Shown here one piece after another: positions 63,619 through 64,000 of a stretch of DNA of 64,000 bases. A program made the position numbers and the translations under genes. This stretch comes from Bacillota bacterium. Its GTDB lineage: Bacteria > Bacillota > Bacilli > Alicyclobacillales > SLC66. The stretch is taken from contig JAKACV010000009.1 of the NCBI GenBank assembly GCA_021821085.1, forward strand, positions 1 to 64,000, given 5' to 3'. The first letter of the stretch is position 1. Every line of letters begins with the position of its first letter. The notes below the pieces were generated by a model that saw nothing but the letters and a program-made list of their open reading frames with translations, was not told the DNA's origin and searched no databases.

Positions 63619-64000
63619 ATGGTTCGACAGCACACGACGATTATCGCCGTACTCCTTACAGGTGTAATGGCTATTGGTGTACCTATTAGTGCCAAGGCTG
63701 ATGTCATTTCTGCGCATAATGTCCCTTATGGGCACTGGGGATCGCATGGTAGTCCTGCGCAGAGTAGAGATGGGGCTCCAAGTGAGAATCCAGCCGTTTA
63801 TATCGTTTCATACACGTCCGGGACGAATCGAAAGCAGCAGTCGTTTTCATCCTTGCAACAGGCTGAGACGTTTGCGAAGGGTGAAACTGATGCGGTTGTT
63901 GCGGATGGTAAGCAGGGATCGATCGTTTATTCAAATATCGTTCGACCTTATGCGGTTGTTCCTCAGCAGTCTACGCTTAATTCAGGATCGCTTGCACAAT
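63619..64000 (+). CDS. Secreted protein, N-terminal part only
   Basis: The frame from ATG 63619 runs off the right edge without a stop (127 codons). A signal peptide is visible (IIAVLLTGVMAIGVPISAKA, probable cleavage after AKA). The mature part is rich in Ser, Gln and Gly, with a possible beta-alpha unit (AVYIVSYTSGTNRKQQSFSS then LQQAETFAKGETDAVV). GGAGGGG (63603-63609) is 9 bases before the ATG. No family is recognised. It follows the PASTA protein and may act at the cell wall. Confidence 0.7.
   Translation, partial: MVRQHTTIIAVLLTGVMAIGVPISAKADVISAHNVPYGHWGSHGSPAQSRDGAPSENPAVYIVSYTSGTNRKQQSFSSLQQAETFAKGETDAVVADGKQGSIVYSNIVRPYAVVPQQSTLNSGSLAQ

Overview
The window looks like chromosomal DNA from a spore-forming, low-to-mid GC Bacillota, perhaps an Alicyclobacillaceae-like bacillus. 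The support is spore coat genes cotJA, cotJB and cotJC, strong AGGAGG ribosome binding sites, many TTG and GTG starts, sigma-A promoters close to TTGACA-N17-TATAAT, and Bacillus-type families (YhaO/YhaN, Mn-dependent PpaC, YitT, YwqE-like phosphatase, AcoR/RocR regulators). The genus is inference; no rRNA, tRNA, CRISPR array or prophage was seen.

Left part (1-20.5 kb): a creatininase-fold amidohydrolase, a YhaO/YhaN nuclease-ATPase pair, and a sigma-54 activator (AcoR type) reading toward an acetoin/2-oxoacid dehydrogenase operon (E1 alpha, E1 beta, E2, no E3) with a clear -24/-12 promoter. An MFS carrier follows. A RocR-like activator with an altered GAFTGA loop lies divergent to ornithine aminotransferase. 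Then come a decayed transposase, a Cys/Met-metabolism PLP enzyme, ThuA-like and DinB-like proteins, a DNA alkyl-cysteine methyltransferase and manganese pyrophosphatase.

Middle (20.5-49.5 kb): a MarR / long-coil adaptor / RND pump operon with a promoter-operator; an M20 peptidase, cotJC and a PHP phosphatase; a GntR-led operon with an oligopeptide or glutathione-type binding protein, two permeases (no ATPase) and gamma-glutamyltransferase; divergent cysteine desulfurase and quinolinate synthase sharing a 22-bp palindrome; then two secreted repeat proteins followed by a second RND locus (one adaptor, two different pumps, one lipoprotein).

Right part (49.5-64 kb): serC with a structured leader, a YitT protein, an operon of a cysteine-motif small protein with an ArsR-type regulator and an APC permease, cotJBA, a deletion scar joining remnants of nsrR and hmp, a Gfo/Idh/MocA oxidoreductase, a hemerythrin-like fragment split by a miniature transposon, a glycosidase-like SLH protein, an aminotransferase, a flavoprotein, folB, a thioesterase, a PASTA protein with a degenerate kinase domain, and the start of a secreted protein.

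Three miniature inverted-repeat elements with shared 18-bp ends and 5-bp target duplications lie at 37.6, 51.7 and 56.8 kb. The least explained parts are the altered RocR-like switch, the pseudokinase-PASTA locus, the cysteine-protein/ArsR/permease operon, and the secreted-protein plus double-RND cluster.
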